From NCBI GenBank assembly GCA_964544115.1, contig CAZJBP010000084.1, positions 1 to 16,095 on the forward strand: a stretch of DNA of 16,095 nucleotides, in the 5' to 3' direction. Origin of the DNA: CAZJBP01 sp964544115 (GTDB taxonomy: Bacteria > Verrucomicrobiota > Kiritimatiellia > UBA8416 > JADHWI01). Each line of letters starts with the position of its first letter. Within the stretch, counting starts at the first letter, position 1. The notes under the pieces were generated by a model. The model did no database searches and was not told where the DNA came from. It saw only the letters and a list, made by a program, of their open reading frames with translations. Of the stretch, positions 6,647 to 15,161 are shown piece by piece. The position numbers and the translations under genes were made by a program.

Positions 6647-8674
6647 TCACGATCCCGGCAAGGGAGCGCGCTCCCAGGTCTTCGGCGTGACAGGGAACAT
6701 CGAGATCCTGAACTTGGTGCACCCGTAGGGGACCAGCGTGATGGACTCGGACGAGTCGCCCGCCACCGGTTCCGAAGGCAGCGCTTGCGCATCCGTCGGA
6801 TTCCACTCGAAGGATCGCGCAGGCACGGTGAGGGCGACTGGCGCCTCCGGAGACCAATCCCACGGCGACGTCATGCGGCGGCGCTTGACGCGGATCTCCG
6901 AGGCATTCTTCGGATCCACGTTCAGCGCGTACTGCCACTTGAGCCACCATGTCGGCGTATCCGGGTCCAGCTCAGGGATTCTCAGGGCGAAGAGCAGCGG
7001 GCCATACAGCACGCTCGCGTAGGGAAGCCGGCGCGGCTTGAACAGTGCCTCCGACTGGAAGCCGAAGTATTCCCGGTTGGCGGCGGGAATCTCCGTTTCG
7101 TATCCCCGTGAAACGCGCGCGGCCATCGGGAGCCTCAACTCCACGCGGTCCCCTCGCTTCCAGGTGCGGGCGATGCGCACAAACCCGGCGTCATCCGGCG
7201 ACGCCGCCACCTTCACCCCGTTGACCCTGATCCTGGCGGCCTTGCACCAGCCGGGGATGCGAAGATAGAGCGGAAACTCCGCGGCCCTGGCCGGATCGAC
7301 CGTGATGGCGATCGTCTCGTTGAACGGATAGTTCGTTGTGGTGCGGAGTTTCACCGGCACGCCCGCCGCCACCCGCGCGGACACCGTGCAAGGGCCGTAC
7401 AGTGTGGCCGCGAGCCCGTTGTCCCGCGTCGCCATCCACATGTGAATGATATAGCTCGGAATGATGCGGTTGACCGCGCCGACGCAGCAGAGGACATCCG
7501 GAGCCGCCAGCCGGTGGAACCGGTTGCCGTCCGGACCGGGGTTGCTCGGCGGAGCGACCGGCAGCGAATCCGAGCGCAGGCGGTTGGGAGACTGGTAGTA
7601 GGACAGGGTCTTGAAGTCGCGGGCCACCGGAGCCGGCGCGGCATTGAAGAAGGCGCTCTCCATGCGGTCGCCCCACTCCCCGCCGCCCTGGATGCGGTAC
7701 AGCCAGGAAGCCGTGTGCAACATGGCCGTCACGTCACACGTCTCGGTCTTGCGGAACGCGCCGACCCCGGAGGCGAACTCTTCGCCAGAGGACACGCCGT
7801 AGGGCAGCATGTGGTGGTCGTCGATCCACTGGAACACATTCCGCGTCGCCTGGTAATGGGCGGGATCGCCGGTCCACGGATAGGCCAGTGCGGCCAGGCG
7901 GCTGTTCTCATAGAGGCACACCATGTGCCCCGGCGCAACGATTCCGTTGTTCCAGTCCTGAAACCGCTTCGCAATGTCCGGCTGAACCATGGCCTTCAGC
8001 ACCTGGTCCAGAATCCGCCTGTCTCCGCTGTATGAATACGTTTCCAGCATGGGGTCCAGGTTGCAGAGCCCATCGCTGAAGTCCAACCGATAGCCGGCAT
8101 ACACCTTCACCAGGGCGTCCAGAACGCGTGGGTCCCCGGTGCCCTGATAGAGCGAGACCATGGCCCGCCCGAGGTGGGAATGCGCCCAGCTGTTGAAGCC
8201 CTCCGGCTTGAACCCCTTCTTCTTCCAGTAGATGAACGATGTGCCTTTGGGCGCCTTCCGTACGCTATCCACAACCGGGTCCAGGCGCGCCCGGATCTTC
8301 CGGATGAGCGCCTTGTCGTGCAGAATGAGACCGAGGCGGATGGCGCCGTCGAGCCAATAGGCGCTCTGTTCGAGGGGCCAGCCGGAGCCGTCGGGTTCTG
8401 CGCCCCGGGACGCAATCGGAACGCCTTTCCACCCGTCGGCATAGGTCGGATGCCACTCGTCCAGATGGCCGGTAATTCCATTCCGGGCCGCCAACGCCCA
8501 GTCGCGCAACCAGCCCGTCGGTTCAACCGCCCCGGGCGGCAGCGAACTGAAGGCCAGAGGAACCGGCGGCTCGCACGTCCGTCCGTAGTTTCCCGTGCGG
8601 TTCGAACGTTCCGGCGTCCGCTCTCGCCTGGCAATGGCCGGCTGAAGTCTTTGTGCTCTGGCCTTGGCTTTCAT
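6647..8674 (-). CDS. GH127/DUF1680-type glycoside hydrolase (beta-L-arabinofuranosidase-like)
   Basis: About 675 residues. The alpha/alpha-barrel domain starts near VPLAFSSLPPGAVEPTGWLR (about 38-57). The thiol-based GH127 site can be traced: E298 in SSGEEF as likely acid/base, E311 and C313 in ETCD, and C396-C397 in LCCVGAVNR. In the family the paired Cys and the E-x-C bind zinc, and one Cys is the nucleophile. A beta-sandwich region follows (FPLYLRIPGWCKAARIRVNG). Characterised members remove beta-L-arabinofuranose from plant glycans; related families have other activities, so the substrate is uncertain. The ATG at 8674 is the first plausible start. It has no ribosome binding site, no signal peptide follows, and the repeat element ends only 62 bp upstream. 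The frame stays open to 9166 through that repeat, which I take as non-coding. Confidence 0.88.
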   Translation of the reverse strand: MKAKARAQRLQPAIARRERTPERSNRTGNYGRTCEPPVPLAFSSLPPGAVEPTGWLRDWALAARNGITGHLDEWHPTYADGWKGVPIASRGAEPDGSGWPLEQSAYWLDGAIRLGLILHDKALIRKIRARLDPVVDSVRKAPKGTSFIYWKKKGFKPEGFNSWAHSHLGRAMVSLYQGTGDPRVLDALVKVYAGYRLDFSDGLCNLDPMLETYSYSGDRRILDQVLKAMVQPDIAKRFQDWNNGIVAPGHMVCLYENSRLAALAYPWTGDPAHYQATRNVFQWIDDHHMLPYGVSSGEEFASGVGAFRKTETCDVTAMLHTASWLYRIQGGGEWGDRMESAFFNAAPAPVARDFKTLSYYQSPNRLRSDSLPVAPPSNPGPDGNRFHRLAAPDVLCCVGAVNRIIPSYIIHMWMATRDNGLAATLYGPCTVSARVAAGVPVKLRTTTNYPFNETIAITVDPARAAEFPLYLRIPGWCKAARIRVNGVKVAASPDDAGFVRIARTWKRGDRVELRLPMAARVSRGYETEIPAANREYFGFQSEALFKPRRLPYASVLYGPLLFALRIPELDPDTPTWWLKWQYALNVDPKNASEIRVKRRRMTSPWDWSPEAPVALTVPARSFEWNPTDAQALPSEPVAGDSSESITLVPYGCTKFRISMFPVTPKTWERAPLPGS

Positions 8675-8858
8675 GCGATCAATCTGCCGGAACACCCGTG
8701 GCGCGGCAACAGGAATTCGCTCGCCCCGCGCCTCGGGGGCGCATCTCCGTTTCGGTGCAAGATGGTATGGGTGGTGCCAGGCCCGCCGTCGGGGCTGGCG
8801 GCATCGCGGGCAGTATCGAGCTCGGGCGGGCGGTGGTGGGCGAACTGGTCTTGAGGCT

Positions 8859-8956
8859 GACGGGGGATGTGTCGCGGATCGGGTCGAAACGCGGGCGCGC
8901 GATATGGGCCCGTCTGCCGCGTTGCCTTCGGGGGGCGCAGACCGGAAGTCTGGCGC
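8859..8956 (-). repeat. conserved core of the dispersed element, copy 2
   Basis: The minus-strand match to 248-345. The hairpin arms CAGAC/GTCTG are kept while the loop differs (TTCCG against TTCCT), which suggests the fold matters more than the loop. GATCCGCGACACATCCCCC is identical to copy 1. Confidence 0.75.
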
Positions 8957-9044
8957 CCCCCTCGTCGCCTTGCATCCGGACCCATCTCCCGCGTCCGGTT
9001 TCGAGCGGCGATTACGCCGCAACCCGATCCGCGCCACGTTCGCC

Positions 9045-9072
9045 ACCGCCCCGGCCCTGCGGGCGGGGCGGT
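9045..9072. other. strong GC hairpin downstream of tsaD, within copy 2
   Basis: ACCGCCCCG (9045-9053) pairs perfectly with CGGGGCGGT (9064-9072); an inner CCC/GGG extends the stem with one bulged G. It lies about 140 nt beyond the tsaD stop codon in the direction of transcription and could end the five-gene transcript, but no U-run follows. It is absent from copy 1. Confidence 0.4.
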
Positions 9073-9210
9073 AAAGGAAGCGCGGGCCCACCTGCCCGAG
9101 GCCGCGCATCCCGCGCCCCTTTGGCGGATCGGGCGGCCGGGACAGACCGGCTCGCCTGGGCGTCAACCCCGTGTACTGAAACGGGGATGCCCCCCGCGCC
9201 GCGGTGAGCC

Positions 9211-10260
9211 CTACGACGCGGCTGCCGCATCGAGGTTAGGTTCCGCGTCCACGGCCAGCGCCGCAGCGCCCCGCACGCCGCCCCCGGCTGCCGCCACGGC
9301 CCCGATCATGGCCGCATTGTCGCCGCAGTACTTCGGAGGCGACAGCAGCAGTCGCACGCCCTCTTCCGCCGCCATCTGCTGCAAGGCCTCGCGCAGCCGG
9401 CTGTTGAGCGAGACGCCGCCGCCGACGGCCAGCGCCCGCAGCCCGCGGAGCGCTTTCCGTGTGCGGGACACCAGGCTCTCGACAATCGCCTCCTGGTAGC
9501 TGGCGACCACGTCCGCCAGCGCCGCGGCATCACCCGCCGCCAGCGGGTGGCGCTGCAGGTGGTGCAGCAGGGAGGTCTTGAGGCCGCTGAAGCTGAAGCA
9601 GAGATCGGTCTGCAGTCCATCCTCGACCATGCGGTCCTGGCGCACGCGACCTCGCGGGAACGAGATCGCGTCACGCCGGCCGCTCTTTGCCGTGCGGTCC
9701 ATGACCGGGCCGCCGGGATACCCCAACCCAAGGAGCTTTGCGCCCTTGTCAAACGCCTCGCCCGCCGCGTCGTCAATCGTGCGGCCGAGCATGCGGTAAG
9801 CGCCGGGGCGGTCCACGCGGATCACGCAGGTATGGCCGCCGGAGACGACGAGCGACAGGAACGGGCACACGTCGCCCTGCTCGGGCGCGTTGTCCGACAT
9901 GAACGCGGAGTGGATGTGAGCCTGGAGGTGATTCACCGCACACAGCGGCCGGTTCAGCCGCAGCGCCAGGCCCTTGGCGGCGGACAGCCCCACGAGCAGA
10001 GAACTGGCCAGGCCGGGCCCATAGGTCACGGCCACTTCATCGATATCGCCCCACCCCACCCCGGCCTCCGCCAGGGCGCGCACGATCACATCCGGAAGAA
10101 CCTCCACGTGACAGCGGCACGCGATCTCCGGAACGACGCCTCCGTACGGCCCGTGGAGCGCCACCTGGCTGTAGACGACGTTGGAGCGAACGTCACGCGG
10201 GCCGCACACGACGGCGGCCGCGGTCTCGTCGCAGGAGGTCTCGATGGCGAGGATCGTCAT
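9211..10260 (-). CDS. tsaD: tRNA N6-adenosine threonylcarbamoyltransferase TsaD
   Basis: A 349-residue TsaD (Kae1/YgjD) protein of full length. It transfers the threonylcarbamoyl group from threonylcarbamoyl-AMP to A37 of tRNAs reading ANN codons, working with TsaB and TsaE. It starts MTILAIETSCDETAAAVV, the ASKHA-fold phosphate loop. The metal ligands are H111 and H115 in VNHLQAHIHSAF, at the same numbers as in E. coli, and D314 in KYCGDNAAMIG. SGGHT and GEAFDKGAKLLGLGYPGGP are also present. The ATG at 10260 is 1 nt after the stop of the S41 protease gene, so the two are probably translationally coupled, and no other gene of the pathway is nearby. It ends 18 nt before the repeat element. Confidence 0.97.
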   Translation of the reverse strand: MTILAIETSCDETAAAVVCGPRDVRSNVVYSQVALHGPYGGVVPEIACRCHVEVLPDVIVRALAEAGVGWGDIDEVAVTYGPGLASSLLVGLSAAKGLALRLNRPLCAVNHLQAHIHSAFMSDNAPEQGDVCPFLSLVVSGGHTCVIRVDRPGAYRMLGRTIDDAAGEAFDKGAKLLGLGYPGGPVMDRTAKSGRRDAISFPRGRVRQDRMVEDGLQTDLCFSFSGLKTSLLHHLQRHPLAAGDAAALADVVASYQEAIVESLVSRTRKALRGLRALAVGGGVSLNSRLREALQQMAAEEGVRLLLSPPKYCGDNAAMIGAVAAAGGGVRGAAALAVDAEPNLDAAAAS

Positions 10261-10261
10261 C

Positions 10262-11557
10262 TCACGGGGTTCCCGTGGAACGGAACACGCACACGGCGTA
10301 GAGCAGGTCAACGGCCCGCTCCAGCTGCCAGTCCACCACATCGGCCAGGCGGCTCTTCTCCTCGGCCGAGAACTCGCCCGGGGCCTCCGCGACGGCGCGA
10401 GCCATCTGCACGTCGCGCCACTCTCCGGCGTTCATCTCCACGGGCAGATCGGGTTCGATGCCCTTGCCATGGATCATGCGGCCGGATGGCGTGTGGTAGC
10501 GGGCGGTGGTCAGCCGGATGGCTTGCTTTGGATTGGACTGGAGCTTCACCACGCTCTGGACCGACCCCTTCCCGTAGGTGGTCTCCCCGACGAGCACCGC
10601 TCGCTTGTGATCCTGCAGGGCCCCGGCCACGATCTCCGAGGCGCTCGCGCTGCCCTTGTTCACCAGGATGGCCACGGGCAGGTCCGTGTACCGGGTGTCG
10701 CCGCCAGCGACCGACTTGTGCTCGGGCATCACGCCCTCGCGCCCCTTGGTGGTCACGACCACCGCGCCGCGCTTGAGGAAGAGCTGCGACACATCGATGG
10801 CTGACGTAAGCAGCCCGCCGGGGTTGCCGCGCAGGTCCAGCACCAGCGCCTTCATGCCCTGACCCTTCAGCTTCTCGAGGTCCGCCTTCAGCAGGTCTCC
10901 CGTGGGCCGGGTGAACTGCGTGATCCTCAGATACCCCACGCCGTCGCGGATCATCCGCGCGCCCTTGACGCTGGGGACCTCGATGAAATCCCTGACGATC
11001 TTCACATCGCGCGCTTCGCCTCCGTCGGCGGGTTCAAGGCGCAGCGTCACCTCTGATCCCCTTTCGCCGCGCAGCTTGTCCACCGCCTGCTTCAGGGTGA
11101 TGCCTTCGGTCTTTACCACGTCGATCGCCACGATGCGTTCGCCGGACTGGACTCCCGCGCGGTAGGCCGGAGTGCCCTCGATCGGGGCTATCACCGTCAA
11201 CACGTCTCCCTTCATCCCGATGTGGATGCCGATGCCTCCGTACCGCCCCTCGGTATCCTCCTGGATATCCTCGAACTCGTCGGCGTCGAGGAACCCGCTG
11301 TACTCGTCGATCGAATGGAGCATCCCGTCCAGCGCAAGCGACATGATCTCGTCCAGGGATCGTTCCTCGACGAAGTTGTTGCGCACCTGGAGCATCACCT
11401 CGGCCAGCACTTCCATCTTGTCGTAGGCGTCCTCCGCCGGGTTCGCCACAACCTTCTGCACTTCGCCCGTCTGGGCGGAACCGCGCTGCACGCCCGCCAG
11501 CGCCAACACGCCGGTCAGGGCCCCGCACAGCCACCCTCTGAGGAGTCTCTTCTTCAT
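10262..11557 (-). CDS. S41 family C-terminal processing protease (CtpA/Tsp-like)
   Basis: A 431-residue secreted serine protease. Residues 1 to about 29 are a signal peptide (MKKRLLRGWLCGALTGVLAL, then GSA before Q). A PDZ domain follows at about 90-175 (YGGIGIHIGMKGDVLTVIAP, then GVQSGERIVAIDV). The peptidase core carries the Ser/Lys dyad: S305 in GSASASEIV and K330 in YGKGSVQ, 25 residues apart as in characterised family members. These enzymes cut envelope proteins near their C-terminus in the periplasm. The ATG at 11557 is preceded by GGAAGG at about 11 nt. It is the fourth gene of the minus-strand cluster, 57 nt after the comEC-like gene and 1 nt before tsaD. Confidence 0.95.
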   Translation of the reverse strand: MKKRLLRGWLCGALTGVLALAGVQRGSAQTGEVQKVVANPAEDAYDKMEVLAEVMLQVRNNFVEERSLDEIMSLALDGMLHSIDEYSGFLDADEFEDIQEDTEGRYGGIGIHIGMKGDVLTVIAPIEGTPAYRAGVQSGERIVAIDVVKTEGITLKQAVDKLRGERGSEVTLRLEPADGGEARDVKIVRDFIEVPSVKGARMIRDGVGYLRITQFTRPTGDLLKADLEKLKGQGMKALVLDLRGNPGGLLTSAIDVSQLFLKRGAVVVTTKGREGVMPEHKSVAGGDTRYTDLPVAILVNKGSASASEIVAGALQDHKRAVLVGETTYGKGSVQSVVKLQSNPKQAIRLTTARYHTPSGRMIHGKGIEPDLPVEMNAGEWRDVQMARAVAEAPGEFSAEEKSRLADVVDWQLERAVDLLYAVCVFRSTGTP

Positions 11558-11614
11558 GTTCGGCCGTCACCTTCCCCGGCGGTTCACAGGCCGCCGTGTC
11601 GCGGGGGGATACTT

Positions 11615-13273
11615 TCAGTGCCCGGTGATCCTGTCCACCTCTTTTTCGACGAGGGGTCCTCCCGCCGCTTCCGCGGATGAGGCCAGGGCTTCCATCTGCG
11701 CCTCGGCCCGCGCCAGCCACAGCCGCGCCCAGCCTGCGGCGGCCGCCAGCCCTGCCATGAACGCCCATACGGTCCAGCCGGGCGGCGCTGGCACCTCTAT
11801 GCAGCCGCCGGGCGTCTCGGCCAGTGCCCTCGTCAGGCGCATCAGCAAGCCCACCAGCGCCACGTTGGCGTAGTTGAAGGTCGACGACGCGAAGGCGCCC
11901 GCCAGGCCGCCGACGAGGCTGAGGCAGCCGCAGAGCACGACCAGGTAGGCCACCGGAATGACCACCAGGTTGCTCAGCAGCCCGACCGGCGTGAAGCGGC
12001 CAAAGTAGTACGCGGTCAGCGGGGTCGACACCAGCCACGCGGACGATGAGAACGCAACCAAGACACCCAGCGCGGAACCCCAGTCGCGCAGCCACTGCCC
12101 CAGCCGCCCGCCCGCCGCCGGCGTTACGGCGGCCCATGCTGCCGAGCGGCCGCCCCGGCTTTGCCACCTGCTGTGCGCCAGGCGTCCGGCTCGCAGCAGG
12201 AGCGGCACCAGCACAATCATTCCCGCCGTCACGGTGAAGGAGAGGATGAAGCCGGCTCGAAAGAGGTCCCCGGGACGCACCAGCACAATGAGCACGGCGG
12301 AGGTCGTCAGGGCCGATAGCCCATCGCTCCGCCGCCCGAACAGGGGCGCCGCGAGAAAGATCACCCCCATGACGCACGCCCGCACCGCGCTCGGGTCCGC
12401 GCCGGTGCCCAGCGTGTAGATGGCCAGCAGCGGCGCCAGCGGCAGCACCCAGTACAGCCGCGACAGCCGCACCATCTTCAGCACTACGATCGCCATCCCC
12501 GCCAGCATGCACACGTGCTGCCCTGAGATCGCAAACAGATGCAGCGTGCCGGTGCGCACGAACAGGTCCTGCATATCCGCGCCCAGCGCCGATCGGTACC
12601 CCAGCATGAGCGCGTCGAGCACACGGCAGGTCTCCGGAAAGGCTTCGATGCCCGCCGACAGCCGGCGTGACGCTCGATCCCGCATGTGATACGCCAGACG
12701 GCATAGGGCCGACCCGTTGCCGACGGAGAGCCGGCGGGATTCCCGCCGCCCGCTCACCAGCACCGGCGTCCGCGCGCTCCCCATCAGGTTTCCGGTCAGC
12801 ATCATGCGGTCGCCGTACGCGGGTCCGGACGCCGTGGGAGGGGCAAACCAGCGCACCCTGAGGACGTCGCCGGCTGGCGGGCGCCATTCGCCGCTGGCCA
12901 GGCGGTTGGATTCCACGTGCAGCGTGAAGACCCACACGGCCGCATCGGAGCTGGCGACGGCGGAAGCCTTGCACTCGGGGGCCGATACGATGGTGCCGAC
13001 CAGCTTGACCCCGCGGGGGCCATCCGGCGGCGGCGCATACGGGCGCGGGGCGTTCAGCGCCGAGGAGGACCAGCCCAGCAGGAAGATCGCAGCCGCGACG
13101 AGGGCGGAGGGAGACGCCCCTCGGCGCAGGCGCCAGGCCGCCAGCGCGGCCGCGCATCCAAAGGCGGCCAGTGCGGCTCCGCCATGGCCAACGGTCGCCC
13201 CCGCCACGGTGCCGGCCGCCACCAGAACGAAGACGCCGATAGCCGGCCGGCGCATCCGCATCCCATCGCCCAC
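11615..13273 (-). CDS. ComEC/Rec2-family membrane channel protein, no beta-lactamase domain
   Basis: About 552 residues. The N-terminus has hydrophobic helices followed by an OB-fold-like soluble part (KLVGTIVSAPECKASAVASS and on). The ComEC competence domain starts near LMLGYRSALGADMQDLFVRT and includes the hallmark GTLHLFAISGQHVCMLAGM, with multiple membrane helices after it. The family forms the inner-membrane channel for single-stranded DNA uptake. The C-terminal metallo-beta-lactamase-like nuclease domain of longer ComEC proteins is missing; the protein stops after the last helices with an Ala/Glu-rich tail. I chose GTG at 13273 because AAGGGG lies 5 nt upstream; the ATG at 13261 is the alternative. 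The open frame extends further upstream over the M16 gene but has no support there. Confidence 0.88.
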   Translation of the reverse strand: MGDGMRMRRPAIGVFVLVAAGTVAGATVGHGGAALAAFGCAAALAAWRLRRGASPSALVAAAIFLLGWSSSALNAPRPYAPPPDGPRGVKLVGTIVSAPECKASAVASSDAAVWVFTLHVESNRLASGEWRPPAGDVLRVRWFAPPTASGPAYGDRMMLTGNLMGSARTPVLVSGRRESRRLSVGNGSALCRLAYHMRDRASRRLSAGIEAFPETCRVLDALMLGYRSALGADMQDLFVRTGTLHLFAISGQHVCMLAGMAIVVLKMVRLSRLYWVLPLAPLLAIYTLGTGADPSAVRACVMGVIFLAAPLFGRRSDGLSALTTSAVLIVLVRPGDLFRAGFILSFTVTAGMIVLVPLLLRAGRLAHSRWQSRGGRSAAWAAVTPAAGGRLGQWLRDWGSALGVLVAFSSSAWLVSTPLTAYYFGRFTPVGLLSNLVVIPVAYLVVLCGCLSLVGGLAGAFASSTFNYANVALVGLLMRLTRALAETPGGCIEVPAPPGWTVWAFMAGLAAAAGWARLWLARAEAQMEALASSAEAAGGPLVEKEVDRITGH

Positions 13274-13296
13274 GGCAGCCCCTTCTTTCCCCTGCC

Positions 13297-14595
13297 CTAG
13301 TACCCTGAGGCCAGGGCGCTCGCCTGCGCCTGCACCTTGTCCTTGAGCTTCGGCGACACCACCGCAAGGCTCAGGCGGCGGCGGTCCATCACCTCGCGTG
13401 CCAGGCGCTGGATGGCCGGCGCCGTCACGGCGTTGAGGGCGGCCACGGTCTCTTCCGGCGGAATCACGCGGCCGTGGGTCAGCAGGTGCTCCCCGAGCCA
13501 CATCATGCGGCTGGTCGTGCTCTCCATGCCAAGACGCAGCTGCCCCACGCAGTATTCCTTGGCCCGGGCCAGCTCCGGTCCGGGCACCTGCCGGTTCTTC
13601 ATCCGCCGCACTTCCTCGCCGACCAGCCGCAGGGTCTTGACCAGGTTCTTCCCGTCCATGCCCGCGCTGATGGCCAGCGCGCCGGTCTCGCGCATCATGT
13701 GGCTGCTCGACTGCACCGAGTACGCCAGGCCGTGCTGCTCACGGATGCGCTGAAACAGGCGCGAGCTCATATTCTCCCCGAAGATCGCGTTGAGCACGCG
13801 CAGCGTGTGGCGGCGCGGGTCGAGGCGGCCGAACATGCGGAAGCCCATGGCCAGATGGGTCTGCTCCACCTCGCGGGCGCGGAACACCTCGGCCCGCTGC
13901 CGCACGCCGTCGCCCGCCGCACGCGCGGTGGGCGCGCGGCCCGCGCGCATGCCTCCGAGCAGGCGCCGCACGGCCCGAACGCAGTCCTCATGGTCCAGCC
14001 GCCCGGCGAACGTCACCACGGTGGCCGCCGGCACATACATACGGTGCAGATACTCGCTCACGGCCGCGCGGTCGATGCGCGCGAGCGTCTCCGGCGTGCC
14101 GGCGATCGGGCGGCCCAGCGGGTGGCCCTGCCACAGAGAGGTCGTGAGCAGCTCAAAGACCTCGTGCTGCGGCTGGTCGCGGTACATCATGATCTCTTCA
14201 ACGATCACCTGCCGCTCGCGGTCGATGTCGGCGGGGGACAGCCGCGCGCGCCGGTACATGTCCGACAGCACGTCCAGCGCGTCGTTCACCCGGTCGAACG
14301 GCACGCGGGCGTAGTAGCAGGTGCTCTCCTCCTGCGTGAACGCGTTGAGGTAGCCGCCGCGGCCTTCGATCGCCTGCGAGATCTCCAGCGCCGACCGCGA
14401 CCGCGTCCCCTTGAAGAGCATGTGCTCGATGAAGTGGCTGATTCCGGACACTCCGGCAGGCTCGTGGCGCCCGCCGACGCCGGCCCAGATGCCGAGGGAA
14501 ACGCTCTGCACGCTGGGGATCGCCGAGGTGGCCACCCGCACGCCGTTGGGCAGAACCGAAATCCTCACGTTCTCTTCATTCGATGTCGCTGCCAT
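13297..14595 (-). CDS. M16 family zinc peptidase (insulinase/processing peptidase-like)
   Basis: A 432-residue single-chain M16 protease. The inverted zinc motif HxxEH is H54-F-I-E57-H58 (SGISHFIEHMLFKGT), with the third ligand in the VIVEEI segment (E133/E134) at the expected ~76-residue distance. RGGYLNAFTQEESTCYYARV is the family active-site loop. The second half (about 200-432) is the usual catalytically silent M16 C domain (LGRPIAGTPETL, then EQHGLAYSVQSSSHMMRETG). The ATG at 14595 follows AAGG at 8 nt. There is no signal peptide, so it is likely cytoplasmic, resembling the small bacterial M16B group. It lies 41 nt after pgpA and 23 nt before the comEC-like gene. The substrate is unknown. 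Confidence 0.95.
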   Translation of the reverse strand: MAATSNEENVRISVLPNGVRVATSAIPSVQSVSLGIWAGVGGRHEPAGVSGISHFIEHMLFKGTRSRSALEISQAIEGRGGYLNAFTQEESTCYYARVPFDRVNDALDVLSDMYRRARLSPADIDRERQVIVEEIMMYRDQPQHEVFELLTTSLWQGHPLGRPIAGTPETLARIDRAAVSEYLHRMYVPAATVVTFAGRLDHEDCVRAVRRLLGGMRAGRAPTARAAGDGVRQRAEVFRAREVEQTHLAMGFRMFGRLDPRRHTLRVLNAIFGENMSSRLFQRIREQHGLAYSVQSSSHMMRETGALAISAGMDGKNLVKTLRLVGEEVRRMKNRQVPGPELARAKEYCVGQLRLGMESTTSRMMWLGEHLLTHGRVIPPEETVAALNAVTAPAIQRLAREVMDRRRLSLAVVSPKLKDKVQAQASALASGY

Positions 14596-14636
14596 TCCTT
14601 CGACCTTTCCAAGCTTCCTCAGATCCCACCCTTGGG

Positions 14637-15161
14637 CTACGCCGCGCGCGCGGCCCAGAGCCCCATCGCATAGACCAGCGCGTGATTCATCGCCAGCGTA
14701 TAGAGCGAGGCGAAGACGTCGTCGATCACAATGCCCAGCCCGCCCCGGATGCTCTGCAGTTGCCGGGCCGGCGGGGGCTTGATGATGTCGTTGATCCGCG
14801 AGAGCACGAAGGCCACGGGAAGGATCCACAGATCCGTCATCCACGGGAGCCCGATCAGGCAGAGCGGCAGCGTGAGATACTCGTCAGCCACGATGCTGTG
14901 GTCGTCCTTCGTCCCTAGCACGCGCTCGGCCCGGTCGCAGATCGGGACCGCCACCACACAGAAGACGGCGCAGACCAGCGACTGCACGATCCACCCATGA
15001 GGAATGTTCAGCAGCGGCAGCAGCAACGCCGCCAGCGGGATCCCCAGCAGAGCCCCAAATGTGCCGGGCGCCACAGGGCTGCGGCCCAGGCCGAAGCCCG
15101 TCGCCAGTATCATCGCCACCCGGTCCCCCGCGCCCATCCGCCCCGTTTGTGTCGCACTCAC
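14637..15161 (-). CDS. pgpA: phosphatidylglycerophosphatase A
   Basis: A 174-residue PgpA-family membrane enzyme that dephosphorylates phosphatidylglycerol phosphate to phosphatidylglycerol. Family motifs are GLGRSPVAPGTFG (24-36), KDD..IVADE (85-94), R122-x-x-D125-I-I-K-P (121-131) and GIVIDD (143-148). About four hydrophobic segments fit the known inner-membrane topology. The start is GTG at 15161; GAGGAG about 9 nt upstream supports it, so the frame needs no extension. It is the first gene of the five-gene minus-strand cluster, so the cluster promoter should lie in the space beyond 15161. Confidence 0.93.
   Translation of the reverse strand: MSATQTGRMGAGDRVAMILATGFGLGRSPVAPGTFGALLGIPLAALLLPLLNIPHGWIVQSLVCAVFCVVAVPICDRAERVLGTKDDHSIVADEYLTLPLCLIGLPWMTDLWILPVAFVLSRINDIIKPPPARQLQSIRGGLGIVIDDVFASLYTLAMNHALVYAMGLWAARAA

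Larger units (their letters stand above)
8737..9193 (-). mobile_element. MITE-like non-autonomous element, copy 2 (inverted, diverged)
   Basis: About 457 bp filling most of the gap between the GH127 gene and tsaD. The end motif of copy 1 recurs here, forward at 8737-8759 (GGGCGCATCTCCGTTTCGG) and reversed at 9172-9193 with a 2-nt gap. The core (8859-8956) and the ~60 bp next to the right end match copy 1 read on the other strand, in the same order. The interior spacing differs: the part between left end and core is about 150 bp longer than in copy 1. CCCCGCGCC flanks the element exactly on both sides (8724-8732 and 9192-9200). No transposase is present. High GC makes some of these matches easier by chance, but the shared order is not. 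Confidence 0.55.

Noticed and set aside
8675..9166. N-terminal extension of the GH127 gene by 164 codons
   Set aside because: This part lies in the repeat element; the same frame appears in the other copy (165-521) with no gene attached, and the translation has no GH127 similarity.
11034..13367. 777-codon open frame on the minus strand
   Set aside because: It overlaps the S41 and comEC-like genes in another frame and translates to low-complexity Arg/Gly/Ala sequence without motifs.
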